From: Pseudomonas sp. R28(2017)
GTDB taxonomy: Bacteria; Pseudomonadota; Gammaproteobacteria; Pseudomonadales; Pseudomonadaceae
Length of the DNA: 64,000 nucleotides
NCBI RefSeq assembly: GCF_002112505.1
Contig: NZ_NEHW01000002.1
Location: forward strand, 434,001 to 498,000
Direction of reading: 5' to 3'
This document shows positions 1-8,477 of this stretch, piece by piece. The notes below the pieces were generated by a model, which was not told where the DNA came from, ran no database searches, and worked only from the letters and a program-made list of their open reading frames with translations. Position 1 is the stretch's first letter; the number at the start of each line of letters is the position of its first letter. Position numbers and translations under genes: made by a program.

Positions 1-436
1 GCAGCCACACCAGCAGCGACAGGGCGATCATGCTCACGCCGATGGCCCAGATCACCTGCATGTAGACCACGCTTGGCGGCAGCTGGAAGGTCCAGGCGAA
101 GTTGACCAGGGTGAATTCCAGCACCACCAGGAACAGCCCGCGCTTGAACAGGAACGCCGAGACATCGCTGCGGCCCTGGTGCTTCTCGCCATACAGCCAG
201 GCCGACAGGCCGGTGAGCAGGACGAACACCGGGGCGCACAGGTGGGCCAGGGTGCGGCTGGCGAACAGCGACGGGTCGGTGGCATCGATGGTCATCGGGT
301 CGCTGACCTGGCGGTGCAGGAAGAAGGTTTCGCGCACATGGTCGAGGAGCATGAACAGGATCACCAGGCCGCGCAGGGCATCGATGCTCTGCAGGCGCTG
401 GGTGAGCAGGGTGGGGGTGGCTGAGGCACTGGTCAT
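1..436 (-). CDS. DUF1624/heparan-alpha-glucosaminide acetyltransferase-like membrane protein, 5' part only
   Basis: The gene reads leftwards off the window edge, so only about 145 N-terminal residues are present. It begins MTSASATPTLL and then carries the QSIDALRGLVILFMLLDHVR segment typical of DUF1624/YeiB-like acyltransferase membrane proteins, where a conserved D-x-(L/M)-R-G motif opens the first transmembrane helix. Further hydrophobic stretches (LCAPVFVLLTGLSAWLYG and FLFKRGLFLVVLEFTLVNFAW) look like helices two and three. The family sits in the inner membrane and probably moves acyl groups across it, but the substrate of this member cannot be told. The family assignment is fairly firm; the length and C-terminus are unknown. 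Confidence 0.75.
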   Translation of the reverse strand, partial: MTSASATPTLLTQRLQSIDALRGLVILFMLLDHVRETFFLHRQVSDPMTIDATDPSLFASRTLAHLCAPVFVLLTGLSAWLYGEKHQGRSDVSAFLFKRGLFLVVLEFTLVNFAWTFQLPPSVVYMQVIWAIGVSMIALSLLVWL

Positions 437-531
437 GGAATGAGGTCGCAGGCAGGAATGATTGTCAAATGAAACGTTATCTTATAACTATTTCATTTGC
501 GGTTGATAGCGGTTTTTGTGTTGCCAGTGCT

Positions 532-625
532 GGCCTCTTCGCGGGCAAGCCCGCTCCCACAGGGATTGCGCAGATCTCAGGCCTTGCACATAACCTGTGG
601 GAGCGGGCGTGCCCGCGAAGAGGCC
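532..625. repeat. REP palindrome pair
   Basis: Two inverted copies of the P. putida REP unit (a CTCTTCGCGGGCAAGCCCGC-type core followed by TCCCACAGG) flank a spacer of about 30 bp. The element lies between the end of the TonB receptor gene and the start of the DUF1624 gene. Such elements can form long hairpins in RNA and often lie downstream of genes. Confidence 0.85.
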
Positions 626-631
626 ATCAGC

Positions 632-2749
632 TCAGAAGGTGTAATCCACGGTGGCGAAATACGACCGTGGTGCGCCCATCACCCATTGTTCGCCACTGAA
701 TACCGAGGCCACATACTCCCGGTCGAACAGGTTGTTCACCTGCAACCCCAGCCGCACATCCGGCAGCACCTGCCAGCCGATGTTCGCATCGACCACGGTA
801 TACCCCGGCGCACGCTGGCTATTGGCCGTGTCGGCATAACGCTCATCCACATACCGCGCGCCAATCCCGGCTTCCACCTGCTGGCCAAAGCCCTTGCTCA
901 GCCACAGGTTGGCCGTGCGCCGCGGCACATTGGCCGGGCGGTTGTCCGCACGGTCCTGGGCCACGCCATCGACCACTTCGTCGAAATCATCGTACTTCGC
1001 ACGCACCAGCGAGGCATTGGCCGACACCTGCCACTGCTGCCCCAGGGCCAGCTCCAGCGACGCTTCCAGGCCATCGGAGGTCTGCTGCCCGGCCTGCTGC
1101 GCCTCGTGGGTGATCGGGTCGTCCACCAGCAGCTTGCGCTTGACGATATGGAACGCAGCCAGCGTCCACTCGCCACGGCCCTCCCAGAAGCGCTGCTTGA
1201 GGCCCAGCTCGGTCTGCTTCGCCTCGGTCAGGTCGTAGTGCATCTGCGTCGGGCTGAGGCTGACCAGGTTGTCCACCCCGTCCTCGCTGGTGGAGTACTG
1301 GCCGTAGAGCGACAGGTCATCGGTGAACGCGAACACCAGCCCGGCGCGCCAGTTACCGCCCTGCAGGCTTCGGTCACTGCGGCTGCCGTCGACCAGGTTG
1401 TCACGATCGATATGGTTCTGGTCGCGGCGCACGCCAGTCACCAGCGACAGCCGTTCGGTTAGCTGCAGGCGGTTCTCGGCGAACAGGGCAAAGGTGTGGG
1501 TGGTGGACAGCGTTTGCGGGCGGGTTGGCGAGTCGCTGTGGAACCAGCCCGGGGTCGGCTGCCATGGGTCGATGTAATCACCGTCCACGTCGTTGTAAGG
1601 CCGGTTGCTGTCGACATTGAAACGCACCTTGTTGTACTCGGCACCGACCAGCGTCTTGCTGGCCAGGCCGAACAGGCTGTGGTCGAAGGTGAAGGTCTGG
1701 CGGTCGCCGATCTGCTCCTGGTTGTGTTTGATCTCCAGGTAGCTCTGGCGCTCCAGCTGCTCGCGGTCGGCGTCCCAGCTGTAGTTCTCGGCGTTGCGCC
1801 AGTGGCGGCGGCTCTTGATGTAGTAGAGCTGGTTGCTGGCGCTGAGGTGGTCGTTGATCGCCCAGTCGCTGGTGAAGCGGGTCCACTCGTCGTGGTAGCG
1901 CTGTACGTCGTTCTGGATGTTGTAGTTCTTCTTGCGCAGGCTGCTGCGGTAATGGCCGTCGATCAGCGGCGTGCCGTAGTAGTTGGCCGGCTGGGCGTCG
2001 CCGCGTTCGTGCGCCAGGGTGAAACTCAGGTCGTCGCTGGCATCGAAGCGCAATGCAGCGCTCAGGGCCAGGCTACGTGAGTCGGTGCGGTCGACCCAGC
2101 CGTTGCCGGCCTGCTGGTTGAGGGTCAGGCGGTAGCTCAGGCGCTCGCTGAGGCTGCCGCCGCTGTCCAGCCCCAGCTGCTGGCGGTCCCAGGAGCCGTA
2201 GCCCAGGCGCAGGCGGTTGTGGATGTCGCCGGTGAACGGTTTTTTCGGGATCACGTTGATCACCGCGCCCGTGGCGCCTTCGCCATACAGCACCGAAGCC
2301 GGGCCGCGGATCACGTCGATCTGCTCGACCATCCACGGGTCGACCGGGAAGGTCTGGGTGCCGGCCCCGGTGTACAGGCGCGCGCCGTCGAACAGGGTCA
2401 TCACCGAGCCATGGCCGGTGAAACCACGTGCCGACAGGCCGGTGCCGCCATCGCCCGGGTTGCCGATGAAGGTGATGCCGGGCGAGCGGGTCACGGCGTC
2501 CTGCACGGTGAGGTTGTTGCGCTGCTCGATCTGTTCGGCCGAGATGCTGCTGGTGCTGGCCGGGGTTTCCAGGGCACTGAGGTGGAGCCGTGAACCGGCT
2601 TCGGTCGGCGTGGCCAGGTCGACGCGTTGTAGGTCAACGGTATCGGTGACGGCCGTGGAGGGGAGGTTCAGCACAGGCTCGTCGGCCAGGGCTGGCAGGG
2701 TAACGGCCAGGCAGGCCGCCAGGGGGTGAAGCTTGATGAATCGGGACAT
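632..2749 (-). CDS. TonB-dependent outer-membrane receptor, siderophore-receptor type
   Basis: This is a 705-residue outer-membrane receptor. MSRFIKLHPLAACLAVTLPALA is a signal peptide. A plug domain follows, with ISAEQIEQRNNLTVQDAV, a RGF motif in GLSARGFTGHG, and the IDVIRGPASVLYGEGATGAVIN segment that is highly typical of siderophore receptors. The rest is a beta-barrel ending in the terminal aromatic ATVDYTF. The start was placed at the methionine opening the signal peptide; the frame is open 19 codons further upstream. A cobalamin riboswitch lies in its leader, so the likely cargo is a corrinoid or another cobalt or siderophore-like complex. Its length and plug resemble FpvA/FhuE-type receptors more than the shorter BtuB. 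The ligand is inferred only from the riboswitch. Confidence 0.88.
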   Translation of the reverse strand: MSRFIKLHPLAACLAVTLPALADEPVLNLPSTAVTDTVDLQRVDLATPTEAGSRLHLSALETPASTSSISAEQIEQRNNLTVQDAVTRSPGITFIGNPGDGGTGLSARGFTGHGSVMTLFDGARLYTGAGTQTFPVDPWMVEQIDVIRGPASVLYGEGATGAVINVIPKKPFTGDIHNRLRLGYGSWDRQQLGLDSGGSLSERLSYRLTLNQQAGNGWVDRTDSRSLALSAALRFDASDDLSFTLAHERGDAQPANYYGTPLIDGHYRSSLRKKNYNIQNDVQRYHDEWTRFTSDWAINDHLSASNQLYYIKSRRHWRNAENYSWDADREQLERQSYLEIKHNQEQIGDRQTFTFDHSLFGLASKTLVGAEYNKVRFNVDSNRPYNDVDGDYIDPWQPTPGWFHSDSPTRPQTLSTTHTFALFAENRLQLTERLSLVTGVRRDQNHIDRDNLVDGSRSDRSLQGGNWRAGLVFAFTDDLSLYGQYSTSEDGVDNLVSLSPTQMHYDLTEAKQTELGLKQRFWEGRGEWTLAAFHIVKRKLLVDDPITHEAQQAGQQTSDGLEASLELALGQQWQVSANASLVRAKYDDFDEVVDGVAQDRADNRPANVPRRTANLWLSKGFGQQVEAGIGARYVDERYADTANSQRAPGYTVVDANIGWQVLPDVRLGLQVNNLFDREYVASVFSGEQWVMGAPRSYFATVDYTF

Positions 2750-2868
2750 GTCGTTCCACTGCTGCAGGAATGAATGGATCCCGGTGGAAAACACGCAAAG
2801 GCACACCCCGTACGCAGGCGCACGCGGAGACCGGCCTGCGCCCGCCCACCGCGGGTTGCCAAGTGAAG

Positions 2869-3057
2869 CTTCAGGCCGGTCTCCGGGCTTGCGAGGGTCG
2901 TGAGGCCTTCACCTTCCCATGCTGGCGCACAGTGGTGTGTCGAAGGCATCGCTCGCTTACCGTTGCGGGGGCAGCGCCGGACTTGTCGTGGACCACGACG
3001 CACCGGCTTCCCGTTTCACCCTGCGCACGGCGGCGCAGGACACCTGAAACTGGCGCG
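2869..3057 (-). promoter_or_regulatory. Cobalamin (B12) riboswitch
   Basis: Read on the minus strand, the leader contains the hallmarks of the B12 riboswitch in the right order. These are GGGAAGCCGGTG (about 3001-3012), GCTGCCCCCGCAACGGTAA (the B12 box region, about 2959-2977), a CACTGTG stem, GGGAAGGTG, and the closing GCCCGGAGACCGGCCTG (2872-2888). It lies about 120 bp upstream of the TonB receptor start and is in the same direction. Binding of adenosylcobalamin or a related corrinoid would be expected to lower receptor synthesis. A 13-bp inverted copy of the 3' closing strand lies at 2826-2838 and may form the expression platform. Confidence 0.93.
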
Positions 3058-3096
3058 CATCTGACCATCGAATGGCCGGCGCGTCAAATGCCGGTA

Positions 3097-3666
3097 TCAG
3101 CGCCCGCGGCGGCGCGACACCCGTGCCTCGATGTTCTTGCGCCCGATCAGCAGCGGTGGCTTCTCCACCACCGGCTCATCGGCCAGCCACTTGTACATCA
3201 CCAGGCAGTCGACCAGGCCCAGGCGGGCGTGGCGATAGGCTTTGGGCAGGCGGCCAACGGTCTCGAAGCCCAACTTGGTCCACAGTGCCACCGCTACTTC
3301 GTTGCTCGCCACCACCGAATTGAACTGCAACGCCAGGAAGCCCTCCTGGCGCGCCAGCTTCTGCGAGTGCTCGCACATCAGCCGGGCCACACCACGGCCA
3401 CGGGCAGCCTCGCAGACCATGTAGCCGCAGTTGCCGACATGGGCGCCCGGGCCGGCGGCGTTGGCCTTGAGGTAGTAGGAACCGAGCAGTTCGCCATCTG
3501 CTTCGGCCACCAGCGTGTGCAGCGGCAGTTGCAGCCACAGCTGGCGTGCCTGCTCGACGTTCAGTGCGGGGTCGAAGGCGTAGGTCTCGCGGGCCTGGAC
3601 GATGGCCTGGAAGGTCGGCCAGAAACGCTCGAAATCGTCGGGCGTCATGGGGCGAATGTGGATCAT
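3097..3666 (-). CDS. GNAT family N-acetyltransferase
   Basis: This is a 189-residue protein starting at MIHIRPMTPDDFERF, the usual first strand and helix of GNAT enzymes. The acetyl-CoA binding motif A is seen as VGNCGYMVCEAARGRGVARLMCEHSQ (Q/R-x-x-G-x-G/A pattern in ARGRGVA). The late motif LWTKLGFETVGRLPKAYRH is the standard C-terminal GF(E/K)xxG element. The frame is open 19 codons upstream, but this start matches the family. The acceptor substrate cannot be told. The long C-terminal tail after LGLVDCLVMYKWL is rich in Arg. Confidence 0.88.
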   Translation of the reverse strand: MIHIRPMTPDDFERFWPTFQAIVQARETYAFDPALNVEQARQLWLQLPLHTLVAEADGELLGSYYLKANAAGPGAHVGNCGYMVCEAARGRGVARLMCEHSQKLARQEGFLALQFNSVVASNEVAVALWTKLGFETVGRLPKAYRHARLGLVDCLVMYKWLADEPVVEKPPLLIGRKNIEARVSRRRGR

Positions 3667-3744
3667 GGCGGTTCCTGCAATGGCTAGGCCGCCAAGTCTG
3701 GGTGGCGCGGCGCCGTCGCGCAAGGGCGGCGACGCCGTTTGCCT

Positions 3745-4089
3745 TCAGCCGTTGGCCTTGCCCACCGCATCCATGGCGCGGGCCGAGTAGACCAGCGCGG
3801 CCCCGGCATTCATCGCCACGGCCACGCCCAGGGCCTCGGCGATCTCCTCGCGGGTGGCGCCGTGCTTGACGGCTTGTTGCGAGTGCACGGCGATGCAGCC
3901 GTCGCAGCGGGTGGTGACGGCCACGGCCAGGGAGATCAGTTCGCGGGTCTTGGCGTCCAGGTGGTTGGTCTTGGCACCCGCGCCGCTGGCGGTCATGTAG
4001 CCGGCCACGGTGTCGGGGGACAATTGCTTGAGGTCGCCGATGCCGGCCATCAACTGCTTACGGTAGGCGTCCCAGTCCATCATGCTCAT
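3745..4089 (-). CDS. Carboxymuconolactone decarboxylase/AhpD-like protein
   Basis: This is a small all-helical protein (114 residues) with the CMD signature: AGAKTNHLDAKTRELISLAVA, then TTRCDGCIAVHSQQAVKHGAT, then EIAEALGVAVAMNAGAA. The C-x-x-C plus H of RCDGCIAVH is the AhpD-type redox site, so a peroxidase or disulfide reductase role is more likely than true decarboxylation. The start at MSMMDWD is preferred because AAGGTGAAG precedes it at a good distance; a GTG three codons upstream is the alternative. It is a stand-alone gene. Confidence 0.88.
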   Translation of the reverse strand: MSMMDWDAYRKQLMAGIGDLKQLSPDTVAGYMTASGAGAKTNHLDAKTRELISLAVAVTTRCDGCIAVHSQQAVKHGATREEIAEALGVAVAMNAGAALVYSARAMDAVGKANG

Positions 4090-4140
4090 CGTCTTCACCT
4101 TGGGGAGGTTGCGGGAGGAGCTTTCAGGCTAGTCGAATTT

Positions 4141-4171
4141 GCGCCTGTCGCCGGTTGCCGGTGACAGGCGC
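4141..4171. terminator. Strong hairpin between the CMD-like gene and lpxO
   Basis: GCGCCTGTCGCCGG and CCGGTGACAGGCGC (14-bp arms, one wobble position) enclose a 3-base loop just after the lpxO stop codon. No clear U-tract follows on either strand, so it may end transcription weakly or protect the 3' end of the mRNA. Confidence 0.5.
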
Positions 4172-4181
4172 GAAGGGCATA

Positions 4182-5081
4182 TCAGATGTAGACGAACACC
4201 AGCACCAGGGCCGCGACCACCAGCCACTTCTCCAGGTAGTAGCGCATGCGGTTGCGTTTTTTCAGCGCCTTGCCACGCTCGCGGATCTTGTAGATGCGGG
4301 TGAACAGGCGGTTGATGCCGCCGGTCTTGTCGCCGGCGTCGTTGGGTGCGGCGGCGGCGGCCATGACGTTGCGGCTGAACCAGCGATTGAACGCGGTGGC
4401 CCAGCGGTACTTCAGCGGGCGCTCGATGTCGCAGAACAGGATGATGCGGTTGTGCTCGGTGGTGTTGGCTGCATAGTGGATGTAGGTCTCGTCGAAGACC
4501 ACGCCCTCGCCATCGCGCCAGGAGTATTTCTCACCGTCAACGTCGATGTAGCAACCGTCATCGTTCGGTGTGTCCAGGCCGAGGTGGAAACGGTAGGAAC
4601 CGGCGTACGGGTCACGGTGACGGACCAGCTTGGCCCCCGGTGGCAGGGTGGCGAACATCGCCGCCTTGACCGTGCCGATGCCTTGCAGCAATTCGGTGGT
4701 GCGTGGGCACAGGGTCATCGCCGACGGGTGGCTTTCGCCGTACCACTTCAGGTAGAAGCGCTTCCAGCCGGTCTTGAAGAACGAATTGAAACCGACGTCG
4801 TCATAATTGTCGGACTTCTTGATCTCGCCCACGTGCAGCAGCTGCTGGGCTTCGGCGCGGATCTCCTGCCAGTGGTCCTTGAGCGGCTGCAGCTCGGGGA
4901 ACGCCTCGACCGGCAGGTAGGGCTTGGCCGGGTGCTTGGAGAACAGGTACAGGAAGCTGTTGACCGGTGCCAGGAAACTTGAGTGGTCGCCCAGCTGACG
5001 GGTCAGCTTGTGGCGCACCCGACCGCGCAGGTGAACATAGGCGATCGAGAGGACGAAGATCAGTACGAGTGCAATTTTCAT
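4182..5081 (-). CDS. lpxO: Lipid A hydroxylase LpxO (Fe(II)/2-oxoglutarate dioxygenase)
   Basis: This 299-residue aspartyl/asparaginyl beta-hydroxylase-fold protein has the length and layout of LpxO, which hydroxylates a secondary acyl chain of lipid A at the 2 position. An N-terminal membrane anchor (KIALVLIFVLSIAYVHL) fits an inner-membrane enzyme facing the cytoplasm. The iron ligands are H155 and D157 in LVRHRDPYAG and H202 in ETYIHYAANTTEHNR, and R212 would bind 2-oxoglutarate. A second hydrophobic stretch at the C-terminus (WLVVAALVLVFVYI) is also seen. The gene is transcribed alone, with AT-rich sequence upstream. Confidence 0.87.
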   Translation of the reverse strand: MKIALVLIFVLSIAYVHLRGRVRHKLTRQLGDHSSFLAPVNSFLYLFSKHPAKPYLPVEAFPELQPLKDHWQEIRAEAQQLLHVGEIKKSDNYDDVGFNSFFKTGWKRFYLKWYGESHPSAMTLCPRTTELLQGIGTVKAAMFATLPPGAKLVRHRDPYAGSYRFHLGLDTPNDDGCYIDVDGEKYSWRDGEGVVFDETYIHYAANTTEHNRIILFCDIERPLKYRWATAFNRWFSRNVMAAAAAPNDAGDKTGGINRLFTRIYKIRERGKALKKRNRMRYYLEKWLVVAALVLVFVYI

Positions 5082-5238
5082 GGACGGTTACTTGTCGAAA
5101 AATGGCCATGCGCCATGGCATAAGCTCGCCAGCATAAACAATCATGGGGGTAGTTTGTACATATTGTTACGCCAATTCCGGATGACTTTGGTGTAATGGC
5201 CTATGGTGTGCGCAAACGTTTCACGTGATGGAGTTCAC

Positions 5239-5784
5239 ATGGTTCAGGACATTCGCCCCAGTGGCACCCCCTTCAAAAGGTTGTTCTTCGCCTTGCCCGT
5301 CAGCGATGCCCAACGCCGTGCGATAAGCCAGTGGCGGCGAAGTCTGGGCCTGCGCAGCGGCAAGCCGGTGCCCAGCGAAAACTTCCACCTCACCTTGCTG
5401 TTTCTGGGTGATGTGGATGCGGCCCAGGTGCCGGCAATCTGCGCGGCGGTGGACAACCTGGCGCGGCCGGGCGCGCCGTTGCGTTTGCTGCTGGATCAGC
5501 TGAAAACCTGGCAGCGCGCCAATGTGCTGGTGCTGGAACCGCAGGAAACGCCCGCCGCCTTGCGCCAGTTGGTCTATGGCCTGCAGCAGGCGTTGCTGCC
5601 GATGGGGTTCGAAGCGCAGGCCCGTGAATACCGCCCGCACCTGACCTTGTCACGGGACTTTCGCGGCCAGGCCCCGGAGGCGGCCGAGGCGCCTGATTTC
5701 CATTTCAGCGCCAGGCACTTCACTCTGTACGAATCGCGCAAAGGCCGTTACTGGCCGCTGGCGCAGTGGCCTTTGGCAGACTGA
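5239..5784 (+). CDS. thpR: RNA 2',3'-cyclic phosphodiesterase (2H phosphoesterase)
   Basis: This is a 181-residue protein with the two H-x-T-x motifs of the 2H superfamily, HLTL at residues 50-53 (ENFHLTLLFLGD) and HLTL at 134-137 (YRPHLTLSRD). It also has the LFFALPVSD opening strand of the LigT/ThpR branch. These enzymes open 2',3'-cyclic phosphates on RNA ends and can join tRNA halves in vitro. The start follows GATGGAGTTCAC; the frame is open 12 codons further upstream without a good ribosome site. It is divergent from lpxO. Confidence 0.9.
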   Translation: MVQDIRPSGTPFKRLFFALPVSDAQRRAISQWRRSLGLRSGKPVPSENFHLTLLFLGDVDAAQVPAICAAVDNLARPGAPLRLLLDQLKTWQRANVLVLEPQETPAALRQLVYGLQQALLPMGFEAQAREYRPHLTLSRDFRGQAPEAAEAPDFHFSARHFTLYESRKGRYWPLAQWPLAD

Positions 5785-5833
5785 CTGCCACGGCACTACT
5801 GGCGCCGAAACTACAGTAGGAGGCCACTGGCAG

Positions 5834-7015
5834 TTACCGGTTCATGCTCTGCGGGGCGCATTCTGGCGAATGCCTGGATGTTGGGCGCAGCAGGGCGGAC
5901 AGCCCCAGTAGCAGCAACGTGCCAATGACCATTATTCCCCAAGCCCAGTGCAAGGAACTGAGGTGGTCGCGCACTACACCGGCCATCAGCGGTACGCTGG
6001 CGGCAATCAGGTAGCCACCACCTTGTACGAATGCCAGGAGTGCACCGGCTTGCGCTGGCGAGTCGGCGTGATCGAGGGTGACGATGAGCGAAAGCGGGAA
6101 AAGTGCACCGATGCCCAGCCCCAGGCACAACGTGGCCACTATCGCGAGCTGCAGCGGCGCGATCATCAAGCATGCCAAGCCCACCAGTAGCAGGATTATC
6201 ACCATCGTCAGCGGCTGCCTGCGGTCGGGGTAGCGTTGAATGAATGCTGAAACCAGCAGGCCGGCGATGACTTCCGTCAGGGTAAGGGCTGCCAACAGGT
6301 AACCGGCATCGGCGGCAGTCCAGCCCAATTCGACATAGAACGGCGCAAGCCAGGCTAGCACCAGCGTATAGGCCCCGGTGCCAAGACCGAAGAACAATAG
6401 CAGCAACCAGGCTCGCCCGTTTCTGTATGGCAAGCGGGCATCGCTGCGGCTAACGGGGTGGCGACCGACGGCGAACAACCAGGCGAGCAACCCGAGCAAT
6501 GCCGGCAAAGCCGCCACCCCCAAGGTCAGTTGCCAACCCATCAGGGCGGCGCCAGGGGCCGCAAAGGCGGCGGCCAGCGCTGCGCCGCCCATGATGCCGG
6601 TGGTGAACAACCCCATCAGCATACCCCCGCTATCGGGGTGACTGCGCTTGATGAACGCGGGCATCAATGCCTGGATCACTGCAATGCCGACACCTCCCAG
6701 AGCCGCTGTGGCGATCAGTGCCGAACTCGACGTCACATAGGCCCTCGCGGCGCAACTCATGGCAATCAGCGAGATACCCAGCGCCACGCCTTTGACTTCA
6801 CCGACAAGGCGCAGCAGCCATGGGCCGGAGAGCGCAAACAGGCCCATCATCATGACCGGCAGGGTCGTCAGCAGGCCGCCTTCTGCGTTGCTCAGGCCCA
6901 GTTCATGTTGCAGTGTTCCCAGCAATGGGCCGATGGCGGCCATGATGGGGCGCAGGTTCAATCCGATCAGTACGGCCAACAAGCCGACGCACGCTTTGTT
7001 TGGCAGATTACGCAT
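5834..7015 (-). CDS. MFS transporter, CynX/NimT (cyanate/nitroimidazole) type
   Basis: This is a 393-residue protein with twelve predicted hydrophobic segments. The first is LLAVLIGLNLRPIMAAIGPLL, whose NLRP motif is characteristic of the CynX/NimT branch of the major facilitator superfamily. LGLSNAEGGLLTTLPVMMMGLFAL is the next typical element. The start overlaps the end of the upstream hydrolase gene by 8 bp, so the two are translationally coupled. Together with that hydrolase and the divergent MarR gene it forms a small efflux and detoxification module. The substrate is unknown. Confidence 0.85.
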   Translation of the reverse strand: MRNLPNKACVGLLAVLIGLNLRPIMAAIGPLLGTLQHELGLSNAEGGLLTTLPVMMMGLFALSGPWLLRLVGEVKGVALGISLIAMSCAARAYVTSSSALIATAALGGVGIAVIQALMPAFIKRSHPDSGGMLMGLFTTGIMGGAALAAAFAAPGAALMGWQLTLGVAALPALLGLLAWLFAVGRHPVSRSDARLPYRNGRAWLLLLFFGLGTGAYTLVLAWLAPFYVELGWTAADAGYLLAALTLTEVIAGLLVSAFIQRYPDRRQPLTMVIILLLVGLACLMIAPLQLAIVATLCLGLGIGALFPLSLIVTLDHADSPAQAGALLAFVQGGGYLIAASVPLMAGVVRDHLSSLHWAWGIMVIGTLLLLGLSALLRPTSRHSPECAPQSMNR

Positions 7016-7820
7016 CGTGAGGTTGCTCCTGCAGGAAGGCACCTATTGCCAGGTTGAAGGCATGGGCGTGGGGGATGTTGAACACATGGCCGTCGCCCGC
7101 CAGGGTTATCTGTCGGGCGTGAGCGATACGCAGGCTGATTTCCTCGGCTTCCGAGCGTGGGCTGATGGAGTCTCCTTCGGCTGCGAGCACCAGGGTCGCG
7201 GCCTGGATAAGCGGCAACTGGTTGCTGACGTCGAAGTGCTTCATGCCATTGCACCAGCGGATCTGGTCTTGCGCGGACAATTGAGCGGCTTGGGCGTGCC
7301 AGGCCTGATAGAGCCGCTGGCCGCGGGCAGAGTCTGCGAAATCTGCACCGACCAACGCCGGCCAGGTTGACTTGAATCGCTTCAGGCATCCATCCGTCTG
7401 CCGCAGGCCTGCGGCCCAGTCATCGAGCATCCCCTGCCGATGTGAAGTGTTCATGTTGACGAACGTACCGGCGACGACCAGCTTCTGCACCGCTTGCGGA
7501 GCATGACAGGCCATTTCGAGTGCCACCATCCCGCCCAGGGACAGGCCGATCAGGTGTGTGCTGTCGAGCCCCAAGTGATCGAGCAGTGCCAGCATTTCCA
7601 GTGCCTGGGTATGGGCTGTGATACCTTCGGGCGCTTCACTGGACGCGCCGTGGCCCAGCAGGTCGGATACGATGACGCGATGGCCGAGGCCAAGCAGCGC
7701 GTTGACCTGAGGTATCCAGGCCCGCCCGCTGTTACCGAGGCCATGCAATAGCAAAACCGGGCTGCCGGCGCCTGCGTCGTAATAGTAATGTCGATGCTGT
7801 CCGTGTGTGAAAAATGCCAT
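7008..7820 (-). CDS. Alpha/beta hydrolase
   Basis: This 270-residue protein has the complete hydrolase triad: nucleophile S94 in GLSLGG, acid D217 in AAEGDSISP, and H245 in GDGHVFNIP. The oxyanion-hole strand is VLLLHGLGNSG. The overall pattern resembles 3-oxoadipate enol-lactonase and other small-ester hydrolases of the same fold. The start follows AGGAGATACAC. It is the first gene of a two-gene operon with the MFS transporter and lies divergent from the MarR gene, with operator-like palindromes between them. It probably hydrolyses a compound that the MarR protein senses; this is inference from context. Confidence 0.86.
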   Translation of the reverse strand: MAFFTHGQHRHYYYDAGAGSPVLLLHGLGNSGRAWIPQVNALLGLGHRVIVSDLLGHGASSEAPEGITAHTQALEMLALLDHLGLDSTHLIGLSLGGMVALEMACHAPQAVQKLVVAGTFVNMNTSHRQGMLDDWAAGLRQTDGCLKRFKSTWPALVGADFADSARGQRLYQAWHAQAAQLSAQDQIRWCNGMKHFDVSNQLPLIQAATLVLAAEGDSISPRSEAEEISLRIAHARQITLAGDGHVFNIPHAHAFNLAIGAFLQEQPHDA

Positions 7821-7861
7821 GTGTATCTCCTGATCCTTCAGCCACATGCCCGTCAAGATAG

Positions 7862-7919
7862 CTTAACGTTAAGATAGTTTAAAGGCGTCGAGGTTCAGGA
7901 ATGTGTACGGGTTAACGTT
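7862..7919. promoter_or_regulatory. Probable MarR operator sites, two copies of TTAACGTT
   Basis: The perfect 12-bp palindrome CTTAACGTTAAG lies at 7862-7873, and a second TTAACGTT (in GTTAACGTTGATAA) lies at 7912-7919. Both are in the 125-bp gap between the divergent hydrolase and MarR genes, a common arrangement for autoregulating MarR proteins. No footprint is known to me. Confidence 0.6.
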
Positions 7920-7945
7920 GATAATTTGCACGATCGAGGGAAGCG

Positions 7946-8452
7946 ATGAATGACCATGTGGATTTCGTGGTGGCACAATGGGCACAGGCGATGCCCTCGG
8001 TGGATGTCACATCCATGGAGGTATTCGGGCGTATGGTGCGCATTCAGAAACACCTGGAACGCATGCGTGCCGAAGCGCTGGCACAGTACGGATTCAAGGA
8101 AGGTGAGTTCGATGTGCTGGCAACGCTGCGTCGAGCAGGGGCGCCGTACCGCTTGACGCCAACTGAACTGTATCGTTCGTTGCTCATCACTTCGGGAGCC
8201 ATGACCAACCGGCTGGCTCGGCTGGAAAGCGCCGGGATGGTCGAGCGTATTGCCGACAGCCACGACAAGCGCAGTTATCAGGTTGCACTGACTGCCGGGG
8301 GGAGGGCATTGATCGAAAGGGCCGTCCTTACACATACCGAAATTCAAGAGTTGGTGTTGGCCCCTTTGGATGCACAGCAGCGGGCAGTTTTTGCACAACT
8401 GCTGAAGCAGTTGCTCGCGCATCTGCCTGGCGAGGGGGCTCCCACTCCATGA
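7946..8452 (+). CDS. MarR family transcriptional regulator
   Basis: This is a 168-residue winged-helix protein. The segment GEFDVLATLRRAG, then LTPTELYRSLLITSGAMTNRLARLESAGMVERIADSHDKRSYQVALTAGGRALIE, is the full MarR helix-turn-helix and wing, including the D-x-R of the beta-hairpin (DSHDKRS). The N-terminal helix with HLERMRAEALAQYG would make the dimer. It is divergent from the hydrolase/MFS pair and probably represses both that operon and itself. Confidence 0.9.
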   Translation: MNDHVDFVVAQWAQAMPSVDVTSMEVFGRMVRIQKHLERMRAEALAQYGFKEGEFDVLATLRRAGAPYRLTPTELYRSLLITSGAMTNRLARLESAGMVERIADSHDKRSYQVALTAGGRALIERAVLTHTEIQELVLAPLDAQQRAVFAQLLKQLLAHLPGEGAPTP

Positions 8453-8477
8453 ACTGGAATATTCAGGAGGAATTTCC

